From Byssothecium circinans (lineage: Eukaryota; Ascomycota; Dothideomycetes; Pleosporales; Massarinaceae): DNA of 64,000 nucleotides. Below the pieces are notes generated by a model that did not search any database, had not been told where the DNA came from, and was given only the letters and a program-made list of their open reading frames with translations. The position numbers were made by a program, and so were the translations under genes. The stretch's first letter is position 1. Every line of letters starts with the position of its first letter. The stretch covers positions 908,248 to 972,247 of the forward strand of contig ML976981.1 in NCBI GenBank assembly GCA_010015675.1, written 5' to 3'. Shown in pieces: positions 55,913-64,000 of the stretch.

Positions 55913-57163
55913 CACAGCAATCCAACCACGCGTCGTGTGTTCGTACCGCTTCTTCTCCGACCTCGGCGAATTTCGATCATCATCAGCAGCAAGAGATCGC
56001 TTGTACTGTCGCGTGCTTGTATATCCCGTTACTGAAAATGGATCTGATGACAGAGGTTCCAAAGAGGTAGTTGAGCCGAGTGTCGGCAACGGCTCTTTCA
56101 CGGTCTCTGTGGGGATCGATGACGACTGTACAAAAGCTGGGCAGAAGATTTTGACTCGTATAGTTAATTCATCTCTCCAGCGCAATCATCATGGGAAACG
56201 TGTTCCCAAACTCCAATCAATCCTACCCTAATGTATGTATCTCCTCATGCTGTTTTTGCATTACTAACCCCTTCTGGATAGCGCAGCCTCACTTACCCCT
56301 TTAAGCAAAGTGTCTGTATTTTTAGATCGCACATCCAGCACCTCCGAAATCTCATGGGGTTCGTTTTGCGTCAAAACTGTGCCGCTCAGCCTCTCCCCAC
56401 GATAATTGCACTTCGCGGCATGCACCTCTTCGCTCTGTGGAGCTGTGGCCAGGGCAAAGAGCATGAATTCGTGCGCTTTCTCACCCGCAGTCATGCATGA
56501 AGTCCTGAGGCGCCTTAAAACGGCTGTCCGACCGAACTTGCAGTACTACGCCTCAGTCTAGGGCGCGGTTATAATGACATTCCATAGCGGGCCATGTCAG
56601 TCTCAATTCAAGAACGTCAAGAAGTAGGTTCGAAAGTTATTTTCTCGCCGACCTCCTGTCCCAGGAAAAAGCAGCTGATGAAGTTGGCCGCTCAACGTAA
56701 CCGTTAGTTGAATCACGGGCTGTATCAAGCAATAATAACTACGGCGAGAAGCTAGAATCCGCTGCAAAACTCTGGTTCAGCCTTTCAGTTCCCCGGAAAA
56801 TATATGTTTGATGTTAATCCGCTAGCGCTTTTCGGTATGGAGATACACCATGTTTCATCCCCAAGGAACGCCTAATGGGGGCTGATTTGGCGTGCTTCAT
56901 CAACCGAGAGCACACATGTTCCAATCAACAAACAGAAGGAACATGCATCTCCCTCTTCCTGCACTAAGTGCACGCCACAAGGTATTCAAGCCTCTTTTCT
57001 CGAGTCAATTCGGCGGTACCTGTAACAGCCATGATGCGCAGGACCGCTCCCAACATGTTGCTGTACTTTTGGTTGCTATAAGAAACGGCGGTGTCCGTTG
57101 CCGACCTGCCCTTCGACCACGCCTTCATTCGTTTTTGCGACTTTTGTTTTCGACATCTCGACG
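55913..57163. other. Intergenic, no supported gene
   Basis: About 1.25 kb. Short frames (55860-56231 and 56264-56494) have no signature. The last few hundred bases should contain the promoter of the S41 peptidase gene. Confidence 0.5.
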
Positions 57164-59759
57164 ATGAAGGGTGTCTCGTCGCTTTTGGCCACGGCCGCCT
57201 CCGTGCAGGCTCAGCTTTTCGTCTACAACCTGCCCGCCCCCGTGGAGGATAGAGCGCCATTACCGACTTTGGTCAAGCGTGCCGATTTCAATGAGCCATG
57301 CCAACGTGTTTCAGCCTCATGGGCAGCAGCGGCATCGTCGGCCACTGCTGCGTCTCCGTTGCCATCGACAGTCGTTCCAGCAGAAGATGCGTACAAGTGT
57401 CTACAGACAGTACCTGTTGACAAGGACGGAGATCTGAAACAGTTGCAAGAGCTGAAACAGATGCTCCAGTTCCATTCGACGCTGTCATATTTGAAGCAGG
57501 GACTGAAGGACAATATTGAGCCGGTTGACGTGATGGGCAAGCTAGATGAAATGGCCAAGAAATTGAATGAGGGTGGTTTCAAGAGCGAGTATGAGTTCCA
57601 GCTCGGAATTCGTCAACTCTTCATCAGTACCGGAGACTTCCATCTACGGTGGAAGGCGGACATTCTGGAGCCATTCACCTTCGGACGTGCTGGTGCTGCA
57701 TTAACGTCGCTGTCGAAGGATGGCCTCGCCTTTCCCGAGGTCTGGCTAGTTTCGGACGTCAACAGAAGAAAGCGAAGCAACATGATCGAGTCGCAAATAT
57801 CCCCCATCAAGTCCATCAATGGCCAGGATGCTGTCAAGTACCTCCAGAACATCTCCACGCAAAACCAATATCACGACCCGGACGCTCGATACAACAGATT
57901 ATTCATCAACAAGCCCAGACTAGGCGCGGGATACCTTACCAATAACGGACCTTTCTGGGAAGACGGCCTCTACGATGGTCCCACCACAGAGCTCGAGTTC
58001 AAGAACGGCACGAAGCAGGCTCTTCCAAACGTTGCTACCATCGAAAGGAATTTTGACTTTAGAGGTGTAAGTGTAGATGTCGTCTCAAACTACTGGTAAC
58101 TGACTATGCTAGGTTGAGTCTGGAGAATCTTTCTTCAAAAAGTTTTGCACAGGTGGCCCTAGTATGAATGAGGACGTCGTCTCGAATAGTATCACGACAT
58201 CTAGGATTTTGTCTACCCTTACGTCTGCGGCGGCCAAGTCGACACACACGGTCTCGAAAAGGGAGGACCGTTCATCATTGTCATCAAAGGCCTCATCAGC
58301 GGCCAAATCGGCCATCGAAATGACTCCAATTAGAGGAACTCCAACAAAGACTATATCCAGGGTGAGCTCCATCGCAACGACAACGCGATCTACTGCCGTT
58401 GCAACTGCCACCGGTGCCTCTGGTCTCACCGGCTATCCCAAAGCCGAGTTTGTATCAGACTCGCTGGCGTTCTCGGGTTACTATCTCAACGACACAGGCT
58501 ACGACGACGTTGCTGTCCTGGCTGTGCCCGATTTTCAACCCACGACCCGAAAAAACATATTTCTCGGCCTCGTACAGGTCCAAAAACTGCTCCGCACCTT
58601 CTTCGCCCAGACCACTGAGAAGAAAAAGAACCGTCTCGTCATCGACCTCCGTGGCAACGGTGGAGGCACCATCGACATGGGCTTCGAGTTCTTCAGACAG
58701 CTCTTCCCCACCATTGAGCCTTACGGCGGCGCGCGATACCGAGCGCACGACGCGTTCAAGATCCTCAGCGCCTCGCTCGCCGCCATCGATGCCAATCAGA
58801 CCGTCAAAGCCATCAACAAGGTCGTGTCCCAAAAAGTCGAAAACGACAACTTTGTCTGGAACAACGTCCTCAACGCCAACCTGAGCAACTTCAAATCCTT
58901 CGACGACTACTACGGCCCTTACACGCTCAACGACGACACCTTCACCTCGATCCGTCGCTACAACTTCTCCGACCACAGCGGAGGCCACACCACAGCCCCC
59001 GATTTCAACCTCACAGGCTACGCTCCCGTCCCCGCTCCCCCTCAGCCTTTCAAGTCCGAAAACATCGTCCTCCTCCAGGACGGTTCCTGCGGCAGCACCT
59101 GCGCCATCTTCGCCGAGCTCATGCGCGAGCAGGGAAAAGTCCACACCATCTTCATCGGCGGCCGCCCGCAAGCCGGCCCCGCGCAAGGCGTCGGCGGCTC
59201 CAAGGGCGTCCAAGTGCTCCCCATGGACAACATCCAAGCCGACATGATCAAAGCGCTAGAGCGCACCCTCGACGTCTACGGCAAAGAAACAGCCGAATAC
59301 ATGAACAACACCGCCGTCGGCGCTCTCGCCGCCACAACCCAGCTCCTCAAGCGCTCCGCTCATTACAACAGCGAGAACATCAACGGCGCCGTCAACTCGC
59401 TCAACAACTACCGCCAGGGCGACAAGACGGACACCCCGCTGGAATTCGTCTACGAGGCGGCCGATTGCCGCATCTTTGACACGTTTGAGAGTTTCTTCGA
59501 CCCCGCGGTGCTGTGGAAGAGGGCCGTGGATGTTAAGTGGGGGGAGGCCAAGTGTGTGGAGGGTAGTCAGGGAGATAAGACGGCGATTTCGGTCGTGGAT
59601 GGGAAGGCTTTTAATAAACAGCCGGAGGGCATGCCGAAGAAGGAACCGGAGGCTAAGGGGACGCCGGGGACGCCGAAGAATGCGGCGGGGATGGGGGCGA
59701 GGGTGGAGTGGATGGCGGTTGTGGGGGCGGCGGTGGTGTTTGCTGCGGGGTTGTTGTAG
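57164..59759 (+). CDS. Secreted S41-family (CPAF-like) serine peptidase, probably GPI-anchored
   Basis: Exons are 57164-58066 and 58113-59759 (849 residues; 46-nt intron GTAAGT to GCTAG, phase 0). A signal peptide ends V-Q-A-Q near residue 17. The N-terminal half resembles the CPAF domain of fungal S41 peptidases (R-Q-L-F-I-S-T-G-D-F-H-L, P-E-V-W-L-V-S-D). A Ser/Thr/Ala-rich linker follows at about 320-400. The catalytic domain has V-I-D-L-R-G-N-G-G-G and the nucleophile region D-G-S-C-G-S-T-C-A-I-F. The C-terminus ends in a hydrophobic tail (W-M-A-V-V-G-A-A-V-V-F-A-A-G-L-L) after a small-residue stretch, as for GPI attachment. It is probably wall- or membrane-anchored; the substrate is unknown. 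Confidence 0.9.
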
Positions 59760-60711
59760 ATGGCTTTGTCGATAGAGTGGGGTGGAGTTTCTCACGGCTT
59801 TATACCATAGTAATCCCGTATTCTATATAGACATTATTCTGCGCATAGCATACGCGCAACGTAATAGAAGAAAGTTGATGACTATTGTTCTTCAGCTAGT
59901 TTCTTGAGTCCGAAACGTGCCATCACACTTGCTGCAGTTCTGGGTCCTTCGGTTTTTCATCTGTTCTGTGCTAGATCTGCTTTTGGCCAGCATCCTCGCT
60001 TATACGCCCCTACTCACGCACACATCTATCTTATCTAGCCACGTACCGCTCAGAGTTCGGATTTGAACCTACACACATGGAATGAGGTCTTCTTTCGCAC
60101 CCTCCAGAAATGCTTGCTTGAACATCCTTGCCTAAAAAGGATCGCCAAATTCCATCTATCATCGTACCTAGGCCGTAAACGAGCGCTTCCAAATTATAGA
60201 GCAATGGTAAGGCGATCCTCAATCAGCCTACAGTAGTCCTGGAGGCCTTTGGCATCGGATCCATAATTTAATACTGACAATTCAAGGACGTCGATAATAG
60301 CTCTAAAGTCCAACGTACATCTTAATAGCAACGGTATAAGCTTATTCTGAAGGCTTTCGCAGAAGCCAAAGAAGCAGTTAGAAAGAATCTCACGATTCCG
60401 TAAACACTGTCGCTATCCCGTTAAGGCTATATGAAAGGCTAACTAACATGACAAGTCCACACGGAGGAAGTTATTCATATTAGCTGTCTTTTTACGAATG
60501 CTTGGAACTAAGAAGGGGATAATAGTCTGCTGCATTGCTTCCTTAGTACCTAATTCGCGACGGCTGTGTTGTTGAACAAGCGCTATAATCCGGCATGAAC
60601 TGAACGAGCGATATAATCAGTCCTGAAAGTGCAAAACCGTCCGTTCGAGCGGGGAGCAAAGTCGTAAACGAATGTGGTGTTCTTCCAGGTGCTTTCCGGT
60701 GAGGACCATAC
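59760..60711. other. Gene-free, TA-rich in its second half
   Basis: About 0.95 kb. The stretch 60230-60560 is rich in TA and poor in recognisable codons, like RIP-altered repeat debris, but no element can be named. Confidence 0.45.
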
Positions 60712-61251
60712 CTAATAAAACGTCCCCTCCTTGACAGTTCTCGCCTCGTAGCCGCTGGGGTTGCGCCAATAGTATGACACCGCCGTCCAGGACGATTGCT
60801 CGCTGCCCGCGTCGACGTATCCCGCAGCTTCCAAATCCGAGATGAACGTGTAGACCCAGAATCGACATCCTTCCTCTTCCTCCGTGAACGTATATCTCTC
60901 CCTCCCTTTCGAATTGATAAGCTTCGTAATATTTTCCACCGTGGTGTGGGCCTTCAACAGGAATGACAGGGTTTTTATGGTATCCTGAGTGTGCATGTCT
61001 TCCTTGGAAGCAAGGGAAGCAAGATGTATCTTGCCTCTCCGTCCGTCTGAACCATATCCCGGAGCCATGTCGAGCATGACAAAGCCGCCGCTGTCAAGTT
61101 GCAGGGAAACGGCCCAGTGATTCGTTGGAGGGTTTCCGTCTTCGTCGCCTTCGTTGTCCTCGTTTCTATAACCGCAGATGTGTACGGTCGTAACTTGGCG
61201 CTGCCACTGTCCAGCGTAGAGATCGTCCGTGTCGTAGTTGTTGTTGTTCAT
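60712..61251 (-). CDS. Small DUF7770-like fungal protein
   Basis: 179 residues, one exon, no signal peptide or helix. Core blocks T-N-H-W-A-V-S-L-Q-L-D-S-G-G, V-E-N-I-T-K-L-I, R-Y-T-F-T-E-E-E-E-G-C-R-F-W and a C-terminal W-R-N-P-S-G-Y resemble a widespread fungal family of unknown function that I recall as DUF7770. The name is from memory and needs a profile search. It looks complete. Confidence 0.65.
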   Translation of the reverse strand: MNNNNYDTDDLYAGQWQRQVTTVHICGYRNEDNEGDEDGNPPTNHWAVSLQLDSGGFVMLDMAPGYGSDGRRGKIHLASLASKEDMHTQDTIKTLSFLLKAHTTVENITKLINSKGRERYTFTEEEEGCRFWVYTFISDLEAAGYVDAGSEQSSWTAVSYYWRNPSGYEARTVKEGTFY

Positions 61252-62120
61252 TTTTATGTTGTTTTATAAGTCAGCCCCCATGGTAACACCCTCATGCAGT
61301 ATAAATCTCAGATAAATAGAATATATAGAGAGTTTTTGAAGCACCGAGGTGTAGTTTTAAGAGTCAAGATTGTAGTTATTGTGAGAGCTCTATACAGAGT
61401 TGTATTAATGTCGAAAAACATGTGGGTTTGGGACGGCGCGAGCGCGCCGTTGCTGACAAAGCAGAATCTAAGTGGACCATTTCTCCCGGTGGGGGTGAGC
61501 TGGTGGTCTCCTTCACGAAACTTGCTTTTCTCCGATTAAATCTCAAATAAAGTCTAAACAAGAAGTATTAAGGGATTCACTAAGCTCCGCTTCGCGGAAA
61601 TACAAGATTAGTTTTCAATGCGACAAAACTTGAATGTTGAAGGTGCACAAGACACATATCCTTGGATGAAATGGGGTCTTTATCGTTTCTAGTCTGTCTC
61701 TAGACGAGCGCTTAAATTACAAAATAGTACTCAGATCATACGTCGAGGAGAAAGATGTCTAGGAGAGGTTAGTTCAGGTAATGGTCTACGAAGTATGGAA
61801 TGTGGCGCATACCCCGTCTGGTGGGTTTACTGCTAAGAAACCCTAGTAAGCGCCGAGAGTTTCCGGAGCGTCCAAATAGCCCGTAATGCATCGCGAACAC
61901 GTTCTAGGAATACTGTACAATCTCCTCAGTTTATCATGTTTCAGTTCGTCTAGGACACAGCACGTCTAGACGGCCCTCCCTTTTCCAAGAGCTCGAAACG
62001 GCGGCCGGCAGCGAATCGTGTGAGTCTTGACCTTATCTGCCTCAGTATGCGCGCGTCTTGCTCGTAATATCCAACCGCGATCCAAGAGAATACGTTCCAC
62101 CGCCATCGCGTGAACATACT
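61252..62120. other. Gene-free, AT-rich
   Basis: About 0.87 kb without a supported gene. A GGCGCGAGCGCGCC palindrome lies at about 61435-61448. Otherwise nothing recognised. Confidence 0.5.
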
Positions 62121-62849
62121 CTAGTCTTGAGGTGTGTGAAAGTTGTGCATGGATGCATACTCGAAATAGATTGGGTAGAAGCCAGCGTAGTCCCAATCTA
62201 GTAACCAAAGCTGGCCAAAAGGATCGAGTTGAATATTTCGTGGTGCGAGGTCATGATGAGTGAATACGAAGGTCTGGGCCACCGGAGGTAGTCGCTCCTT
62301 TGGAACTACCGAGACTGGATTTGTAGCTTCTTCTATCGCTTTTCGTAAGGACGTGAAATTGACCCAGAATCGAAGGAAACATGCGATGTTTGCTGGGCCT
62401 GATCTAGCTGGAAGGCCAAAGCGGTCCTCCAGCCAGAACGACCTGCACTCGCCAGTTGACAGAGATCCTGCAGTCGATGATGTCACCGATCTCAAAAGAT
62501 TGACGAAAAGGCGGAGTTGCAGAGCTAGTTTTACGGTGGTAAACCAACCGAGCTTCGTCCACATCTCTTCTAGTGTGTTTCCTCGGATACGCTCCATAAT
62601 GCAGTATGCATTTGCCTCGTTCATAATTATCCTCTTTATGCAAGGAGTGCGGGTACCCAGTTGGCGAGCAACTTCTGTGGCTTTGACCATATCCTCAACC
62701 AAGGGAGGCTGGTAGTGTTTCGCCAGTAAGGTTGCCGACAGGAGAAATACGCTGGAGGTAGGTTCGATTCGAGGAGAAGCGATAATATAATGTGCAAGTT
62801 CGGCTTCGGAGTAATCCTGGAGCAAGTCATCGTGGAACTTTGAATACAT
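62121..62849 (-). CDS. Aminoglycoside-phosphotransferase-fold (APH) kinase-like protein
   Basis: The first ATG in frame, at 62849, gives 242 residues. The C-lobe shows the APH catalytic loop F-T-H-H-D-L-A-P-R-N-I (Brenner-type H-x-D) and the metal-binding L-L-D-W-D-Y-A-G-F-Y-P. The N-lobe keeps I-M-E-R-I-R-G-N-T-L-E-E-M-W at the hinge and V-F-L-L-S-A-T-L-L-A-K-H-Y, where the Lys likely contacts ATP. Fungal members are a large lineage-expanded family of unknown substrates, not antibiotic-resistance genes as such. A 56-nt intron-like stretch (GTACAG to TTAG) sits just upstream and may be in the 5' UTR. It appears complete. Confidence 0.8.
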   Translation of the reverse strand: MYSKFHDDLLQDYSEAELAHYIIASPRIEPTSSVFLLSATLLAKHYQPPLVEDMVKATEVARQLGTRTPCIKRIIMNEANAYCIMERIRGNTLEEMWTKLGWFTTVKLALQLRLFVNLLRSVTSSTAGSLSTGECRSFWLEDRFGLPARSGPANIACFLRFWVNFTSLRKAIEEATNPVSVVPKERLPPVAQTFVFTHHDLAPRNIQLDPFGQLWLLDWDYAGFYPIYFEYASMHNFHTPQD

Positions 62850-63060
62850 ATCTAAGCGACAGTCAGATATTACATGGTCGCTAACTTGTAGGATTCCATA
62901 ACTGTACCTTTGAATCAAAAGCCGGTAGCTGCTAGAATGGGATATCCTTCCGTGGTCACGTATAGCCCAAGCTTGTTGCTACCTCAATTTCGGAGCTCCA
63001 CATAGGCCAGTGTACTCATGCCAATAGAACGGGGCTGACGAGGTGGTAGCACGCAGACTT
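62850..63060. other. Short spacer before the transposon
   Basis: Leader of the APH-like gene and the junction with the transposon. No target-site duplication can be assigned with one end visible. Confidence 0.4.
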
Positions 63061-64000
63061 GTCAACAATCAAGCGGCTTGCAAGCGCTTGATTGATAGCT
63101 TGATAACTATCAATCCCATCAAGTCAAGCTCGCCTATACTAATTTTTTAGCAATCCAAGCTGAGGAGGGTCAGCTTGATTGTTTAGCTTGATGGGCTTGA
63201 TTGAGGTAGCGCGTGAGGCTGCTCATTTTGCAGCAGGAGCGATCTTACAATAGGTTTTTAGTGTTATAGTCATCGCAGTACTAGTACGTAATCAGCCTAA
63301 CTTCTACAACACTATACTCCCTCTACCAGCCACCTAAACAACTCACTATCGCGTCATTTTTTTTACTCCTGTCGCCCTTATCGTATTGCCACCGCCATGC
63401 CTCCTACGAAACGCGTCTCTAATAACCTTACTCGCCCGAAGAAACGCGTCAAATCCTCTACCGCCTGCGGCACTGTCAGCCAGCCTATAGCCGTCAATAG
63501 TTAGCTATCGCCATCGCCGTCGCGTCTATCGCCTCGCAAAGGTCTCGTAGAGGCGTCCTAGGCTTTAACTTTTAAGTCGCAACTACGCAAGTCGCGGCCT
63601 AAAGACGCTATCATCGCGCCTACCAAAGGCAGCGAGAGGGTAACAGCAGCCTCGTCGGTAGCAACCCTAGATAATGAGACCTTGCAAGAGGCGCTGGACG
63701 CGAGCCTTATGGACGACTTTAAGGGAATTAATTAAGGGCGTTTACGCAAGTATATGAAGCCGCTCTCATCGTAAAAGTCGCGCAAGAGCTAGATCTATTA
63801 CTATAGCTACCGCGTTGCGCTACTAAAGGACCCAAGTAAGCTATACTTCATGTGCCGTCACTGCTACGAGCATAAGTACATAGATACTGGCGTCGGGATA
63901 TATGAGACGACGCTCTCAACATCGTTAGCGCAGCGACACTTAGAGCTGCCCAAGCGCGGCCATGGCTATAGCAAGTCAGCCGTCGCTGTAAAACCTACCT
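63061..64000 (+). mobile_element. hAT-family transposon, 5' part only, RIP-like mutated
   Basis: The element starts with a palindrome-rich end (CAAGCGGCTTGCAAGC near 63071) and several AGCTTGAT-type subterminal motifs between 63080 and 63205, as in hAT elements. A transposase-like frame begins with ATG at 63397. In that frame are K-R-V-S-N-N-L, a Lys/Arg-rich N-terminus, and a BED-type zinc-finger region (F-M-C-R-H-C-Y-E-H-K, later Q-R-H-L). The frame contains five stops, three TAG and two TAA, each where CAG, CAA or TGG would be expected (for example directly before I-Y-Y-Y-S-Y-R-V). The window ends inside the coding region. Confidence 0.8.
63397..64000 (+). pseudogene. hAT transposase N-terminus with BED-type finger, interrupted
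   Basis: One reading frame from the ATG at 63397 to the window end keeps transposase-like sequence through five in-frame TAG/TAA codons with no frameshift. Substitution-only damage that turns Gln and Trp codons into stops is the usual result of repeat-induced point mutation. The C-terminal catalytic RNase-H-like and dimerisation regions lie beyond the window. Confidence 0.75.

Noticed and set aside
57164..59759. Dikaritin/ustiloxin-type RiPP cluster suggested by an S41 peptidase
   Set aside because: No UstY-like DUF3328 gene, tyrosinase or repeat precursor peptide is visible within reach, and the enzyme has a GPI-type tail.
60040..60180. tRNA-like T-loop (reverse complement GGTTCAAATCC)
   Set aside because: The flanking bases cannot pair as a T stem, and no acceptor or anticodon arms fit. 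No tRNA is called.
62121..62849. Antibiotic-resistance phosphotransferase
   Set aside because: The fold is APH-like, but fungal members form a large family with no link to aminoglycosides. Resistance is not supported.

Overview
This is a nuclear stretch of a filamentous ascomycete. The gene set (VeA-type velvet regulator, AA9 lytic polysaccharide monooxygenase, WSC wall protein, Mid1, fungal DHA2-type MFS pump), introns of mostly 43-70 nt with GTRNGT donors, and the mix of wall, secondary-regulation and carbon-use genes fit a Pezizomycotina genome. Dothideomycetes is my best guess from the look of the proteins, but that is an inference. The window opens inside a gene and closes inside a transposon.

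Layout. 1-1631: truncated MFS transporter. 1632-4638: gene-free, with degenerate 105-116 bp tandem repeats and a 27-bp minisatellite broken by an assembly gap. 4639-8202: a cysteine-rich single-pass surface protein and an unrecognised minus-strand gene with an unexplained frame jump. 8203-13543: a housekeeping block with Mid1, Spt4 and PP5-type phosphatase. 13544-23007: VeA with very long gene-free flanks, then O-acetylhomoserine sulfhydrylase. 23999-26350: long-chain acyl-CoA synthetase with a peroxisomal C-terminus. 29195-34273: a Gln-rich nuclear-type protein, a hypothetical protein, and a Zn2Cys6 zinc finger joined to ankyrin repeats through two well-phased introns. 34274-38854: remnants and minisatellites, a small membrane protein, a DHH-family phosphoesterase with a PCNA-box-like tail, and a MITE-like inverted-repeat element. 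38855-46695: an intact WSC-domain protein and an intact AA9 LPMO flank three neighbouring broken catabolic genes: FAD phenol-hydroxylase-like, M20 carbamoylase and dihydropyrimidinase. 47834-53631: a secreted protein, a beta-lactamase-like remnant and the plasma-membrane H+-ATPase. 55013-62849: an F-box-like protein, a secreted and probably GPI-anchored S41 peptidase, a DUF7770-like protein and an APH-fold kinase. 63061-64000: the 5' end of a hAT transposon with five in-frame TAG/TAA codons, consistent with RIP.

How the genes relate. Most are independent loci. Spt4/PP5 and the unrecognised gene/Mid1 are divergent pairs sharing promoters. Mid1 (Ca2+ entry) and Pma1 (proton motive force) serve ion homeostasis at the plasma membrane. 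The WSC protein, AA9 enzyme and Cys-rich sensor act at or outside the wall. The clearest multi-gene story is the three-gene cluster at 40.6-45.8 kb. Dihydropyrimidinase/hydantoinase and N-carbamoyl-amino-acid hydrolase catalyse consecutive ring-opening and decarbamoylation steps. Both, and the adjacent FAD oxygenase, carry independent inactivating lesions while their flanking genes are intact, so this looks like a nitrogen-scavenging cluster caught in decay.

All gene models were built by hand from splice sites and reading-frame continuity. Names rest on remembered family motifs, not on a database search.
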